From positions 4,340,001-4,404,000 of the forward strand of contig JAUKUA010000001.1 of assembly GCA_030549175.1 (NCBI GenBank): 64,000 nucleotides of DNA, read 5' to 3'. Source of the DNA: Lasiosphaeris hirsuta (lineage: Eukaryota; Ascomycota; Sordariomycetes; Sordariales; Lasiosphaeriaceae). The notes under the pieces are model-generated. The model made no database searches and was not told the DNA's origin. It was given only the letters and a program-made list of their open reading frames with translations. Shown one piece after another: positions 24,443 through 35,324 of this stretch; positions within the stretch are counted from its first letter, which is position 1; the number at the start of each line of letters is the position of its first letter. Both the position numbers and the translations under genes were made by a program.

Positions 24443-25196
24443 GTCTTTTTTTTTTCTTTTCTTTTCTTCTTTTTTTTTTTTTGGGGGGGGGGGGGGGATT
24501 TTGATCGCAGCATGCAGGCGAATCAAGCAAGTCAAACTGCAAAGCCGCACCGATCTGGCAGTCAAATTAGCACCGCCTCCTAGATGATTCGTTGGACTTA
24601 CGTCTCCAACTCTTGACTGCTGGGCACGCTTGCTTGTCAGAAGCGAGATCGAATCAGGTCTCGCATAGACAGCAGTGATATTTCTTATCTTTCCTCCTTC
24701 AATGTACTTCTGGATGGGGCTCTGCGATAGAGGCCTTGTGTCACCCGGCAGATCAAGGCAGATGACTCAGAGCGCTGTCGCTGTTGGCTGCCGGGCCAAG
24801 ATAAGGCCGGACGGGCAGCAACGGGCCGCAACCCTCCACCTGACCCGCGTTTTTCAACGTGGCAGCCGCCTAGGCGGCACCATGCTTGCCGACATTTCCT
24901 GGGGAAGAGCACGACTGGGAGCCAAACCATCGGCCTCGCACAGTTCCTGCATACTGCCAGCTGAAGTCGCGAACCCCGCGCAGCAAACTAGGGGAGAAGA
25001 GTATGGGACTCCTCCCCTTGTCTTTGATTGGTTGCCGCCTGAGGGGTGAATGGCTTTGGGAATAGGGCACAAACGGGTCTACATGTTGGGCATATAAAGG
25101 GGCCGGTTCCCATAGCAGTTCTGAACCCCCAGACGCTGTTCTCTGTTGACGAAATAACGCTCTTCCAAGCTCATATACCTGACCTACGCCGGCAAT
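24443..25196. other. Intergenic region with T/G homopolymer block
   Basis: It starts with a T-rich tract and a run of about 15 G (24483-24497) immediately after the sulfotransferase stop, within its probable 3' UTR. I see no gene. The right part should hold the promoter of the hydrolase-vWA gene. Confidence 0.45.
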
Positions 25197-27669
25197 ATGA
25201 TAAGAGACGTGTATCTGACCTTTGCGGTCCGCAACCTCCCGCTTGGTACAACAGAAAATGATGTTTACGATCATATCACTCGAAAACACCACAGCGCAAA
25301 GCCTACTGTTGGGTCCTTGATCAGAGAGCCGAACCGGAGAGCCCTCCAGACCATCGTCACAATCCGACAACACGCCGAATGGAAATGTAAGATGCTACGG
25401 GAAGAGATCAAGGAGAGGAAATTTCGGCCAGCCCGCCCAGCGACCAATGTTCGCGAATCGGATCTTGACGTAGACGATGAATTTCTGGGTGTAACAACAG
25501 TTGCCGAGCACGAAAACCCCCAGTTCGAGTGTGTATCCGTCATCCCTTCCTCATCACCAAGCTAATGCATTGCCAGCATGTATTTCATTCATGGACTTGG
25601 CGGGCATGCCTTTACGACATGGTGCAATGACACAGCAGTTCCTCAGATGTGGCCCAAAGACTTCTTTCCTAATGATGTGAAGGCGAAACCACTAGATCCC
25701 AAGGACCCTACCGGACCTCATCTAGCTGGCCGGTTTTCAATCATCGGATACCACGCAGACGCACTCACGAGCTGGTCCGCAACCATGACCATAGAGAAGG
25801 CAGCCCAGGAGCTTCTCACCAACCTGAGCGTTGACCGGCCCGAGGTAAGCCACGGCTGTCTCTTTTCAATGCTTCTACCTGACTAACCGGGGGGGGGGGG
25901 GATAAGGGATGCAAGCGCCCAATGTTCTTTGCCTGCCACAGCTTGGGCGGTCTAGTTACATGCCAAGTAAGTCTTGCTACTACTAACAACTTGAAGCTGT
26001 CAACAAGTAGGTGGTTGACAAAAAGTTGCACCAGGCATTGATCCACGCCCTCCACGAGGACCCGAAAAGGCCGGGACAGCAAGAAGACTACAAGAAAATC
26101 TTCTTCCAGGACGGCGAATGTCTGGTCAAGGGCATCTTCTTTTTCGGCACCCCATTTGTAAGCAAAACCCAACAGCCCCATGGCCGGCAACGACGGCACC
26201 GCTGACTCTTGTGGAACTAAAGGCAGGATCGAGGCTTGCTGTCTTCTTGTCTGTGCTCGTCAAGGTATTTGGCGGTAATGGCGAACTGATCGATAGCCTC
26301 AAACACAAATCGGATCAGCTAGGCGACATTGTGGGCAAGTTCAATCAGATTCTAAGCCACCCCGAGACCAAGATACCCATCCTGCTCGCTTACGAGAAAC
26401 ACCCGATGCGCGGCGTTGGATTTGTAACCGATCACAATTCGGCCGTGGGCTCCTTTGATGCTGAGCCAATAGGGATCGACGGGGATCACAGATCGATGGT
26501 CAAGTTCGCCACAGCTCATGAGGTGAGCTATAAGTTGGTGTCGGAAAAGATGATTCGGTACATCCAGAGAAGCTTGCCAGCAGCGCCACACCGATCCGAG
26601 ACTATGGATTCAACGAGCAGCCTACCACCGTATCCGGGCCCTCCTCAGAGTATTACCGGCACTTCTCCGCCGCCGTACGAAGGTTTCTGGTCTTTTCCCG
26701 GCGGTATAGAGGGTAGCCCAACCGCCATCGACTCCCCAGCGCCGTCGCTCCCTCTCCGACAGGAACCTGAGGCCGTGAACATGAGGCCAAAGCCAAACAG
26801 CCCAGTGCAGCCGGCGGCACCACCCATCAAATTCAGTGACCTCGTGCAGACCCAGCGGGGCGGGAGGGAAGACCACAACAAGCTCACTCGGCTCCGCATG
26901 TTCGACACTGTCTTCATAATCGACGACACGGGATCCATGGCGGAGACGTACGACGAACCAGGGGCGCGGTCAAAGTGGAGTGATTTGATCGAGAGCCTCC
27001 GGTACATTGTCGACATTGTCTGCCGTTATGATAAAGATGGCGTCGATGTGCACTTTCTTTGCAGCGACCACATGGACGAGTCCGGAATCACGGATGGGCA
27101 GGAGATCATGGACCTTCTCAACAGGGTGGGGCCCGACGAGGTAGGCGGCGGCACATACTTCAGTCAGCAACTCTGGGGTATCTTGACGAGCTATCTTGAC
27201 CGGTTCGAGGAGTGGAAGGCGGGGATGAAGGACCGGTCGCGGTCGAAGGGGCCCAAGATGCTCAACCTGATTGTCGTGACCGACGGGGCGGCCGATGACA
27301 AGGAGGATGTCGAGAATGTTATTGTCGAAGCGGCTAAACGGCTCGACAAGCTAGGGGCGCTCCCATACCAGGTAGGGATTCAGTTTTTGCAGATTGGCAA
27401 GGACGAAGATGCCGCGCAGTGGCTGGAGGAGCTGGATGACTCGCTCAAGGGGGAACACGGTGTTCGAGATGTAAGTCCCCTCATCCTCTCGTTGCCCCAG
27501 GATCTACTTGTACTTTGGTTGTTCTAACCGCCGTGTTGTCCAGATCGTTGATACACGGCCCTGGGACCACCCCAGAGAAATCGGCAAACCGCTGCAGGAG
27601 AGGCTAGCACAGATCCTGCTTGGCGCCATAGATCGAAGCCAGGATGGGAATGGCACTGTTGAGGTATGA
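25197..27669 (+). CDS. RRM-like / SesB-like serine hydrolase / vWA fusion protein
   Basis: Protein of about 726 aa from six exons: 25197-25528, 25577-25844, 25907-25966, 26011-26157, 26223-27470 and 27544-27669. Residues 1-95 look like the RRM-like leader seen on fungal NLR-type proteins (VYLTFAVRNLP). Residues 110-380 form an alpha/beta hydrolase of the SesB/DUF676 type: FIHGLGGHAF, nucleophile Ser212 in CHSLGGLV, GIFFFGTPF, and a candidate catalytic His358 in GDHRSMVKF. A proline-rich linker (385-490) leads to a von Willebrand A domain at about 495-685 with a MIDAS motif (IIDDTGSM, D503/T505/S507) and VTDGAADD. SesB domains are known effector domains of fungal STAND immune receptors; here no NACHT or WD40 is fused. 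Intron 2 (25845-25906) has a G13 run before its acceptor. Function is inferred: signalling or defence hydrolase. Confidence 0.82.
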
Positions 27670-28229
27670 TCAGGGGGGTATGTTGGAAATTTGAGTGTTG
27701 AAGGAATTTTGTTGAGCTGTGATATTGTATATTTAGATTCAAGTTGTTTTAGGTATAGCCAATGCGAGTGATGTGATTTGGAGTGAAGGCAGCCCAAATT
27801 CATAGTTTTGAGGCATTGCTATAGCAGGGGTGTGCGTTAGGCACCAGCTGCCACAATCACGGACCCCATCGGTCGGTCACCCTGCACAAACACCCGACCT
27901 CGTGAGGCTCACCATGAATCAAAGCACCCATATGATAATCTTACCATGAGCCAGCACCGCAATACCCTAGCACTCCGACCACCTGTTTTGTCATCCGAGC
28001 CTAGAGCAGCACGATGCCTTCGCGTCAGCTGCGTGTAAGACAATAGGCGCAGCATGTTGCACAGCGCCTGGCTCGCCCATCTCCAGTCGAGCTAATGCCG
28101 CAAGGCTCCGAGTCGCAACTTGAACCTCTGGCCGGTTTTACAGAGGCCGTCGGCCGTCAAACCACAAGGGAGTGAGAGAGAGACCCGGAGCCCACTGGCA
28201 CCAACGTTAATAATCATGAGTCAGCTGTG
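27670..28229. other. Intergenic region before WD40 relic
   Basis: No gene is recognised. Had a NACHT-WD40 gene been intact, its NTPase region should lie here or further upstream; no Walker A or B motif is visible in any frame. Confidence 0.45.
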
Positions 28230-29619
28230 CTCGCTGGAGGGCTGCCGGTGCCCGCTGAGGGGTCACCCACCCCCGTCGAGGAATTGCCTGTTGAAGAGTC
28301 GCCCATTCCCGTCGAGGAGTCGCAAGACAATGCCAGGTCATCGTCAGAGTCGGATGTGCTGCATCTCTGGCCTAGCATACACTCGCCTTGGAGGGGCCGC
28401 CAAGTCGAATCAAGCGTTACATGCCCAGCCACTTGAAATATATTGCTCGACACTTCTCTTCAGCCCCATGGAGAGAGCATCGTACGCTCTCTTTTCTCGC
28501 CTCTCTTTCCACCGTGGAATCACGCAAAGGCCAATAGGTGAAGACGATTGGGGCGCTGAGCGGCTCGTGGTCTATGGTCACACACAAACTATTTCTCGCG
28601 TCGCCTTTTCTCGCGTCACGAGCCTAGTAGCGTCCGTATCCAGAGATGAGACGACAAGAATATGGGACTCGATCACGGGTGAAGAACGATTTCGGTTCTA
28701 TGAATCGGACGAGGCGATATCCCTCGCATTTTCGCCAGATGGCAAGACATTGGCGTCTGGATTGCACAACGGAACGATAATAGCCCGAGAGTTTGAAAAG
28801 GGTACACCGCTCAAGCTAAAACCTAGCTCCAGAGCAGTCGATAAACTGGCAGTTTGCGTGGAGACCAACAACCTCTTAGTGTCGTGGTCGAACCCCCGAA
28901 GTTGGAATACGGGTTTGGAACCTTAACACCAGACAATGGGCCTGGGACCTCACAGCCAGTGAAGACGGACGGTGACGCTTGAGATTGCAATAGAAGTCGC
29001 CGTCATGGCCGCCTCCGGAGACGGAAGAAATCTCATAACAGCAGAAAACGGCTATAATCAACTTGGCAGCGCTGTGGAACTGTGGGACGTCACAACCGGG
29101 CCGGAAGCGTTCGGAACCAAGCCCAGGCCCACCTTTAGAAGAAAATACAGCTCAGGTATTGTGGGAATTGAGTTCGGCCCACCAGAAGGACATCTAGCCG
29201 CCGTTGGCATTCCATATCCATCCTCCCGTAGTAATCGTGGATCTGAGGACCCGGACCGTTGTCGCCAAGTTTACGTCACCAAACCTCATAATAATACCGC
29301 TCGCAGCCTAGTCTTCTCCCTAGATGGCCGACAACTGGCAACCACATATGGTTATGGCTCTCCCGAATATGCGATCTGGGGCACGACCGCTAAACCTGGT
29401 GCCCTTGCTAGCGTGGATTCAAAAAAGCGTGAAATGGTAGTGACTGAGAACATTGATTTCTTGCCAGGTAATCCCGATTTCGCCGTCAGTACCCGGGCCT
29501 CCAAAGGGCACTTGTATATTTGGAATCCGATGGCGGCCGGTTTCCACTTCCTGTTGGGGCTTCAGAAGACACAACCCAGGCAGCCCAAGAGTGTTTGTGT
29601 TTTGAGGAGCAATGGCTGA
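28230..29619 (+). pseudogene. Decayed WD40 propeller, probable NACHT-WD40 (fungal NLR) relic
   Basis: Clear WD40 blades are spread over three frames with stops. The first segment (to about 28900) has GAERLVVYGHTQTISRVAFS, TTRIWDSITGEERF and ISLAFSPDGKTLASG. The frame then shifts; the second frame reads IRVWNLNTRQWAWDLTA and stops at about 28971. A third frame (28972-29619) reads ELWDVTTG, RSLVFSLDGRQLATTY and HLYIWNPMAAGF. The segment before the first blade (EDDWGAERL) resembles the linker found just before the propeller in fungal NACHT-WD40 proteins. Upstream, a frame from 28227 encodes a Pro/Glu/Val/Ser repeat (PVEELPVEESPIPVEES). No NACHT remains. Two frameshifts and stops without matching splice sites argue for a pseudogene, though a heavily spliced gene is not fully excluded. 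Confidence 0.75.
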
Positions 29620-30066
29620 ATCAAGGTCTGGAGAAACTAATCTGGCTGCCACCCCCGTAACGTCGTCGCGAGAGATTCCGACGAGTGGCGCTGATAGTCA
29701 TTTTCATCAAGTCTGATCTCAGAAGCACACCAATGGCTAGGCGGCTGAGGGGAAGCTTGTAAAGCTCAGTGCCTCAGCGCTACTACTATAGGTGCTCGTA
29801 GTACCTACCTAAGTTACCGAGAATGTGAAGCGGGTCATCAACCGCGAGAGCAACTTCGACTTTGGGTTCCTGGGCGATATTACCGTCAGGGGTGGTCTTG
29901 TGGAAGAATGATAGAATAGTTACTAGGAACGAGAGACACTATTATCCCCGTCAGGCGTTGGTCATGCTAGATCTCATCATGCAGCGGCTCAACTCGATCA
30001 AAAAAAAAACACTGCAGTGGGAATTGGAAGGCAAGTCTCTCAAGTCATCCCCCTGAGCCACCCACT
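29620..30066. other. Intergenic region with possible coding relic
   Basis: Between about 29815 and 29900 one plus-strand frame reads NVKRVINRESNFDFGFLGD, and 29862-30056 reads RNERHYYPRQALVMLDLIMQ in another frame. Both have protein-like composition but no recognised family. They may be debris of the same accessory gene family as the WD40 relic. This is a weak call. Confidence 0.3.
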
Positions 30067-30876
30067 TCAAACAATCTGCCTCTTGACCCCCGGCTCCAGC
30101 CAAGCCACCCGATCAGCAACCCCCTCGCGCTCCAACTCGGCCGCCAGCGCCTCCTTATTCTCAGTAAAGTGCGCCCACGACTCATAGTGCATCGGCACCA
30201 GCACGTCTGCGCCGATCTCACGAAACAGCTTGGCCGCGTCCGCCCCGCCCATGGTAATCTGCAGTGGCCCCTCCTCCCCGGGGACCAACACCTTCCCGAT
30301 ATTGAGCAGCGCAACCGAGATGTGGAACTTTTCCTTCATCTGCGCTAGCTCCGGGAGGTATACGGTATCGCCCGAGAAGAAAATCGCGTTCGGCAGCCCG
30401 TCCGCCGCCGACCGCCCAAACTCCTCGGCTGTGATGATGAATCCCGTCACCTCCCCTCCCGGAAGGTGCACGCACGGCGTGCCCGTGACATCGAAGCGGC
30501 GGCCGCCGAGGGTCAGGCTGATGGTTTCCCAGGGGCGGAGGGCCTGCACGCCGGGACGGGGCGCGAGCTTGGCGGCACCATCGGGGGTTGTCAGGACGTG
30601 GCGTCCGTCGAGGATCTGGCGACCGGCTTCGTCGAGGTTGTCCGGGTGGTCCTCGTGGCTGAGGAGGACGGCGTCGATGGGCGGCAGGTCGGCGAGGCCG
30701 AGGGCGGCGGGCTTGGTGGTCTTGAGCACCACGATGCCAAATTCCCACTCCTTGCCGGCCAGGGAAAATACAGGGTCGGTGAGGATGTTGACGCCGTCGA
30801 GGTGGAGGATGGCAGCGGCGGTTCCGATGTGAGTGATGCTCAGCCGGGCTGCAAAGTCTGGGACAGCGGGGGCCAT
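30067..30876 (-). CDS. Metallo-beta-lactamase-fold hydrolase (UlaG-like)
   Basis: Single-exon protein of about 269 aa; ATG 30900 would give 277. It belongs to the MBL-fold group that includes UlaG lactonases and YtnP/NAPE-PLD-like hydrolases. Visible features: THIGTAAAILHLDGVNILTD at the N-terminus, the metal motif LLSHEDHPDNLD (the variant HxHxDH box with Ser at the first His), a conserved HLPGGEVTGF region, FFSGDTVYLPE with the bridging Asp, and VPMHYESWAHF with the last metal His. It probably binds one or two metal ions and hydrolyses a small ester, lactone or phosphodiester; the substrate is unknown. No signal peptide is obvious, so it is likely cytosolic. It is divergent from the Zn2Cys6 gene at 31594, a layout often found for a regulator and its target enzyme in fungi. 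Confidence 0.85.
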   Translation of the reverse strand: MAPAVPDFAARLSITHIGTAAAILHLDGVNILTDPVFSLAGKEWEFGIVVLKTTKPAALGLADLPPIDAVLLSHEDHPDNLDEAGRQILDGRHVLTTPDGAAKLAPRPGVQALRPWETISLTLGGRRFDVTGTPCVHLPGGEVTGFIITAEEFGRSAADGLPNAIFFSGDTVYLPELAQMKEKFHISVALLNIGKVLVPGEEGPLQITMGGADAAKLFREIGADVLVPMHYESWAHFTENKEALAAELEREGVADRVAWLEPGVKRQIV

Positions 30877-31593
30877 GATGAAGGCGGTGGATAATAGCAA
30901 GTGTTCTGAAGGCTGATTGGATTGAAAAGGCGCACTTTGTTTAGATTCAAGTTGTAATCGAGTTGTGATGGATACCTTGGCTTATCTAGCCCAGAGATAC
31001 AAGCTAACTGCCGAGGTCATATGCAGATAGAAGTGGGCTCCCTGTCATCGACCGGGAAGAGAGTTACCTCTGGCCCCCGAACATGGTACGCCCTTCGGCC
31101 CCGCTCCGGCGGTTGGATCGGCAGATTATTTCCCCCGCGGGCGACTGCACGATTGCATGATGCAAGGCGCTGTACTTGGCAAATACGGCGCCCGTCTTTC
31201 GTGTAGTAAGCGTTGCATCGTTTGGCCAGTAGCGGTCAGTAACGGCGACATGATGGGGGTGTCGCTGACTGTAGCGACGAGTTGGTCCGTTTTGCACCCT
31301 GTTGGCTAGGTATATCAGCTGTCAAGGCCCTGTGCCCTCAGATATATTATTAAACATTTGCTGTTTCCTCGAGGAGGCAAAACCCGCCAAGACATCTCTT
31401 ACAGGCTGCTGCATCACGACAGGAGTGTTCTTGACTTTTTTTGTCCCACAGTGGCGGGTCCTGAGGCTGTGGCCCCGCTCCCATCGAATTAGCCCATTCC
31501 GTCGAACAGGAACCGTGAAGCGGTCGGGACTACAGGTCCTCGTCGTTCTCTGATTGGGGCTAGACGACTTGGCACTCATCCGATTGTGAGGCC
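30877..31593. promoter_or_regulatory. Divergent promoter region, MBL hydrolase / Zn2Cys6 regulator
   Basis: 717 bp between two start codons in opposite directions. I see no ORF of interest. It should carry both promoters; I did not identify a convincing paired CGG site. Confidence 0.5.
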
Positions 31594-33317
31594 ATGAAGG
31601 TCAAACGGAGGACCATCTGCCAAACCTGCAGAAAGCGAAAAATTAGTGTGGGTGACATCCCCAGCCTATGACCCCCGAGCCATCGGCAAACTAGGACTTA
31701 ATGTATGCATGACAGTGCGATGGGGAAAAGCCCGGTTGCTCTCAATGTGTATTCCGCGATCTCCGCTGTCCCGGCTACGAATCCGAATGGACCTTTGTCT
31801 CCCACAATACCGATCGAAACGGGTCCAAGACGGACGCTCCTGCAGTCCACAAGAGAGCGTTGCGTCCCGGGAGCGTGGCAGTTATGCGGAGAAACAGGGG
31901 CGGCGCCTTGGCGACGATTCCGCGCAGCCCTACGAATTCTCTGACGATGCCGCTTGATCACTTGATCATGTTGATAGTGCGCGCTTATGCGCCTGAGAGT
32001 AGAATGGAGCGAGCTCTTTCAGATGGCGGATTTGACGAGCCGGATCCTCGATTCTGTAAGTTTGTCTCCACCAAAGGGCGCCGGAATAAGGGCAGGGACC
32101 TAATCAACGAATCAAATCCCAGGCGGAGCGTGGGTAGAGTCGCTGCCTGACCTTGTGGCCAATGGGGGCAGCCCGGCCCTCAACTCGGCCATCAACGCTT
32201 TCGCCGTCTCTATCTTGTGTGTGGGGCCGAAGAGGACCGCTCCCGTATCGAAAGGCCGTGAGGCATACAGCTTGGCGCTCCGCTCGCTCCGTACCGAGCT
32301 CCAGGGTGCCACAGCGTCGATGTCGATCCCGGACCAGCTTGCAGCCACCATCATGTGTCTGCTGATGGCAGAGTTCATTTTGCCCACGTCTCTGCTCAGC
32401 TGGACAGCGCATCTCAATGGGTTCGGCCAGTTGATACAGTCAACCCGGCCAGAGCTCTATGTCTCTGGCATCGCGTACAGGATTTTTGTCGGGGCGAGGC
32501 CAGCACTGGTGAGTCTGCTTGATTCCCAGAAGTGATACGAGAATGTGGCGCTGACGAAGGGCTACATTGACAGATTGCCCTCGGGTTTATCATTCGGAAG
32601 GCGTCATTCCTTGCCACGGACAAGTGGCTTCGCATTCCGTTTAGACTGGTACCCCCATCGCCAGTCCAGAGGCTCATGACCGAGGCTGCAGGGATTCCAC
32701 CGATCCTCGAAAGGCTGGATATCGCCGAGGCAACATGCCGCGAGGCCGCCGTGGCGGCCGTTAGGAAGGCTCTACCCGAGTTTGTGGGCCGTCTAGATGC
32801 TTTGGAGGAGTGGGAGAGACAGTACCAGACCACGTCGCACTCACCTCGATTCTGGACGGTTCCTGCCAACATTGGCAAACGACCGCATATCTGGTTCCAG
32901 AATATTTCGTCAGCAAATAGTTTGACACACCTCTGGGCATTTAAAACTATTTGTCTTGCCAGCATTGATAACCTAGCGTCGTCATACCCCGAAGTACAAT
33001 TTGACCGCAAGCCCCTCAAGTGTCGCACACCAGCGGGAAGCATTTTCAGAGAGAACCTGGAGAGGTCAATATGGATCTGCCAGAGTGTCGAGTATCTCTT
33101 ACAGGACGAGCTGAGACTTTTCGGGCCAACCTCAATCGCGCTGCCGCTCCGGACAGCATACGACATCTTTGAGGCTGGTGGTTCCGAAAGTAAAGATGAG
33201 CTGGACTGGTGTGTGAGCATCATTGCTGACCTTGCCAGGAGGGGGTTTCGCTGGGTACCGCTGTTCTTTGAGAGGTTTCAAAGCCAAATTACCGACACCA
33301 ACGACGATTTTGAATGA
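31594..33317 (+). CDS. Zn(II)2Cys6 fungal-specific transcription factor
   Basis: About 507 aa from four exons: 31594-31647, 31716-32055, 32123-32508 and 32574-33317, with introns of 68, 67 and 65 bp and phase kept throughout. The first intron falls inside the zinc cluster: exon 1 ends CQTCRKRKIS and exon 2 begins CDGEKPGCSQCVFRDLRC, together CX2CX6CX6CX2CX6C at about residues 9-36. The rest resembles the fungal TF domain of the DUF3468 type: RFCGAWVESLP across the second splice, LAATIMCLLMAEF, NGFGQLIQSTRPELY, RPALIALGFIIRKASFLATD across the third, then DELRLFGPTSIALPLRTAY. The first donor is GTGGGT, weaker than its neighbours. It is likely nuclear. The adjacent divergent hydrolase is an obvious candidate target by position only. 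No part is missing compared with family members of 450-600 aa. Confidence 0.83.
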
Positions 33318-33957
33318 ATCATAACGAAATGGTTGGAGTTTAGACCAGTGGCGCAGGGATGACAAAGCTCGTTGATTTCATCATCTTGTCGATGAAATGT
33401 TGAATAATACAACAATTTCGGTCATATGTAGATGGGAGGCAGTTTGTTTCAAGATTCCTTTTTTTTTTCTTCCTTCTCCAAGAGCGGTACTCGTTGGCTT
33501 GGGAGGTGGTTTTAGTTTGAGAAATGTATAACACAAGGAATTTTATTTTCTGCAGGTGCTCCATGTGGATTTTAAATTCCCATCATCTGCTTAGATTGGT
33601 AAGAGCTCTACTAGCGTGTGAACTGAAGGCTAGACCTGCGCTGACGGGGGTGAGACGGGAGCTGAGAGACGACCCACATTTCGGGCCGGAAAATCTGGCA
33701 GCCCTGTTTGGCGCGGCTGGCAAGCTGGGCGCGGACCCACATTGCAAGGCAGCAGGAGCTTGAGGTAAGCTCCATGAACCGTCGTGGCTACGTTCGCAAA
33801 CCCCGGCCTTGCATCAACCCAACTACGGCGGTTTCCATCCACCACAACCCTCCTCGCGACCCTTACTATCTCGGCATCTGTCGCCCGCCCAGTCTTGCAC
33901 AGCACTCGTCGCGTTTTGACATTCCACACTCCACCTTCGAAAGCCCACTCCGCAACC
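33318..33957. other. Intergenic region and RPT4 promoter/leader
   Basis: No independent gene. The last 174 bp (33784-33957) form an open frame continuous with RPT4 that could add 58 residues. Confidence 0.5.
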
Positions 33958-35324
33958 ATGGCGTCAGAGCAGGAGCGCGAGCACGCCCTCGCCTCGTTCA
34001 AGGCGAAGCTCATCGAGTCGAGAGAGTGGGAGGCAAAGCTCAAGAACTTGCGGCTGGAAATCAAGGGCCTGCAGAAGGAATTCGATCAGACAGAGGAGAA
34101 CATCAAGGCGTTACAAAGTGTCGGCCAGATCATCGGCGAAGTGTTGAAGCAGCTAGACGATGAGAGATGTATGTTGCCGCCCCCAGCATTGCGCCTAGCG
34201 ATCCTGACGTCGCATTCCTCCCTGCAAAATGATGCTAATGCCTCTGCCCTACCGCAGTCATCGTCAAGGCCTCCTCAGGCCCCCGCTATGTGGTCGGCTG
34301 CCGATCCAAGGTCGACAAGGCAAGAATGAAGCAGGGAACACGTGTAGCGCTCGATATGACGACGCTCACAATCATGCGCATGCTGCCGCGCGAGGTCGAC
34401 CCACTCGTCTACAACATGTCACTCGAGGATCCGGGACAGGTCAGCTTTGCGGGTATCGGCGGGCTCAACGACCAAATTCGCGAGCTCAGAGAGGTTATTG
34501 AGCTGCCTTTGAAGAACCCAGAGCTGTTCCTGCGAGTTGGCATCAAGCCCCCAAAGGGCGTGCTGCTCTACGGGCCACCAGGCACAGGGAAGACACTGCT
34601 GGCCAGAGCTGTTGCGAGCAGTCTGGAAACAAACTTTCTGAAGGGTACATATGACCGCCCTTTTGTTTACAAGTCCTCTGCTTACCTGCTCTAGTTGTTT
34701 CATCTGCAATCGTTGACAAGTACATCGGAGAATCAGCCCGGCTGATCCGCGAGATGTTCGGGTATGCCAAGGAACACGAGCCCTGTATCATCTTCATGGA
34801 TGAGATCGATGCTATCGGTGGGCGGCGATTTAGTGAAGGTACTAGTGCGGACCGAGAAATCCAGCGCACACTTATGGAGCTGCTCAACCAGCTCGACGGC
34901 TTCGACTATCTCGGCAAGACCAAGATCATCATGGCGACGAACAGGCCTGATACTTTAGATCCGGCGCTGCTCCGTGCGGGACGGCTTGATCGCAAGATCG
35001 AGATCCCCCTGCCGAATGAAGTCGGCCGGCTGGAGATTCTCAAGATCCATGCTGCAAGTGTGGTGACTGAGGGTGAGATCGACTTTGAGAGTGTTGTCAA
35101 GATGAGTGATGGGCTCAACGGTGCGGATTTGCGGAACGTAGTAACCGAGGCGTAAGTTATTTCCCAAGTCCAAGACTCGCTCCCTACTAACCATACTCTC
35201 CAGGGGTCTTTTCGCCATCAAAGACTACAGGGATGCGGTCAACCAGGACGATTTCAACAAGGCTGTGCGTAAGCTTGGTGAGGCGAAGAAACTCGAGGGC
35301 AAACTGGAGTACCAGAAGCTGTAA
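33958..35324 (+). CDS. RPT4: 26S proteasome regulatory subunit 4-like ATPase Rpt4
   Basis: AAA+ subunit of the 19S base that unfolds and translocates ubiquitinated substrates into the 20S core. About 391 aa, matching the usual length of Rpt4, from four exons: 33958-34168, 34258-34644, 34695-35151 and 35204-35324 (introns 89, 50 and 52 bp). An N-terminal coiled coil (about residues 20-70, [20 protein letters not shown]) is followed by the OB domain ([20 protein letters not shown]). The AAA domain has [19 protein letters not shown], Walker A GPPGTGKT, Walker [14 protein letters not shown], the sensor-1 region [20 protein letters not shown] and the arginine-finger region RAGRLDRK. The C-terminus [11 protein letters not shown] agrees with Rpt4, as does the [16 protein letters not shown] stretch. 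An upstream in-frame ATG at 33784 could give a longer form. Confidence 0.96.
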
